Below are positions 63,685 through 64,000 of a DNA stretch of 64,000 nucleotides, in pieces. This DNA comes from DATATJ01 sp963789075 (GTDB taxonomy: Bacteria; Acidobacteriota; Vicinamibacteria; Vicinamibacterales; CAVVIG01). The position numbers and the translations under genes were made by a program. The notes under the pieces were generated by a model that was given only the letters and a program-made list of their open reading frames with translations, did no database searches and was not told the origin of the DNA. Within the stretch, counting starts at the first letter, position 1, and each line of letters starts with the position of its first letter. Where the stretch lies: contig CAWBJQ010000003.1 in NCBI GenBank assembly GCA_963789075.1, forward strand, positions 124,001 through 188,000. Direction: 5' to 3'.

Positions 63685-64000
63685 CCGGGAGTGGGTCCTG
63701 GACGATTCGGCTGCCTCCTCTCACATTCATCAACTCGGCCCAGTCGTCGGTTCGTCGTGTCGCTCCGCATCCGCCCGGAGAATTCAAGACCCGTCATGCT
63801 GGTAAAGGCTCGACGAACCGCCGCCGGCATCGCAGCGATCGTCGCCGGCATTGCAGGCCGCCGCGATTTCACGAGGAGCAGGGTCCCGGCAGGGCGCTCG
63901 GGTACCGATTAGCTTTACCTCGCCCGAGACGTAAGAGGCCCAGCCGCTGCCGAGACTGACCCGTCACGTTCTACCTACCGGACCGGACCGCGATCCCCAT
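63685..64000. other. Right-edge sequence with no supported gene
   Basis: About 315 bp after the epimerase stop. ORFs here are Arg-rich, short and without motif. I see nothing I can name in it. Confidence 0.5.

Noticed and set aside
1..64000. CRISPR array, complete rRNA or tRNA gene, complete insertion sequence, or prophage genes
   Set aside because: I looked for regularly spaced repeats, complete cloverleaf patterns, transposases, integrases and phage structural genes and saw none; only a tRNA-Ser fragment and an IS-end-like repeat near 62.7 kb.

Overview
The window looks like a chromosomal segment of an Acidobacteriota bacterium, probably of the Vicinamibacteria type. That is an inference from high G+C, serine/threonine kinases carrying TPR or beta-propeller sensor domains, VWFA-related and TIGR03118-type secreted proteins, several DUF885 proteins, secreted lipocalin-like proteins and hopanoid genes. 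No phage, CRISPR array, rRNA operon or complete insertion sequence is visible. Many genes carry single-base frameshifts, including the normally essential serS. Because the broken frames resume cleanly and many indels sit in short homopolymers, most are probably long-read sequencing errors. I therefore give such genes as one feature and state where the frame changes.

Layout. 1-8.3 kb: end of a DUF885 gene, an FmdB-type zinc ribbon, galU and serS (divergent), a membrane kinase-TPR protein, then a partner-switching module (STAS protein, FHA-GAF-SpoIIE phosphatase, RsbW-like kinase, second STAS protein). 8.4-22.9 kb: transport and peptide metabolism. An APC permease is coupled to a secreted DUF885 protein. 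A tightly overlapping minus-strand operon holds an oxidoreductase, a DUF885 protein, a solute-binding lipoprotein and two Dpp-type permeases. An outer-membrane barrel, a second APC permease, a cupin, an aldo/keto reductase and a small membrane protein follow. 23-28.3 kb: an HxlR regulator and several secreted proteins (DUF4382, DinB, Thr/Pro-rich, TIGR03118), then an NADP-binding oxidoreductase.

28.3-43.4 kb is the most coherent block. It is a hopanoid / bacteriohopanepolyol locus: ispH, squalene-hopene cyclase, hpnH, hpnA, a YjbQ-like gene, hpnJ, a pair of small SMR/EamA-type membrane proteins, hpnI, a MacB-type permease, a TolC-type channel and a NodB-type deacetylase. All are on the minus strand and nearly all abut or overlap. 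A two-gene plus-strand unit (membrane-fusion adaptor and hpnG-like phosphorylase) converges on it. Read together, they make the C30 skeleton, add the ribosyl side chain, attach, deacetylate and rearrange a sugar, and perhaps flip and export the finished lipid.

43.4-64 kb: a VWA protein, an MgtC-type protein, an ICMT-like methyltransferase, a 1019-residue protein with a degenerate SGNH-like front end, an exported HpaI-type aldolase, a GrpB protein, two more kinases (one a paralogue of the 3.2 kb kinase), a flavin-dependent oxidoreductase with an internal 99-residue tandem duplication, a creatininase-like protein and a GH127-DUF1566 fusion. The right end holds a junction: a tRNA-Ser 5' half, a tandem repeat and an epimerase gene missing its 5' part.
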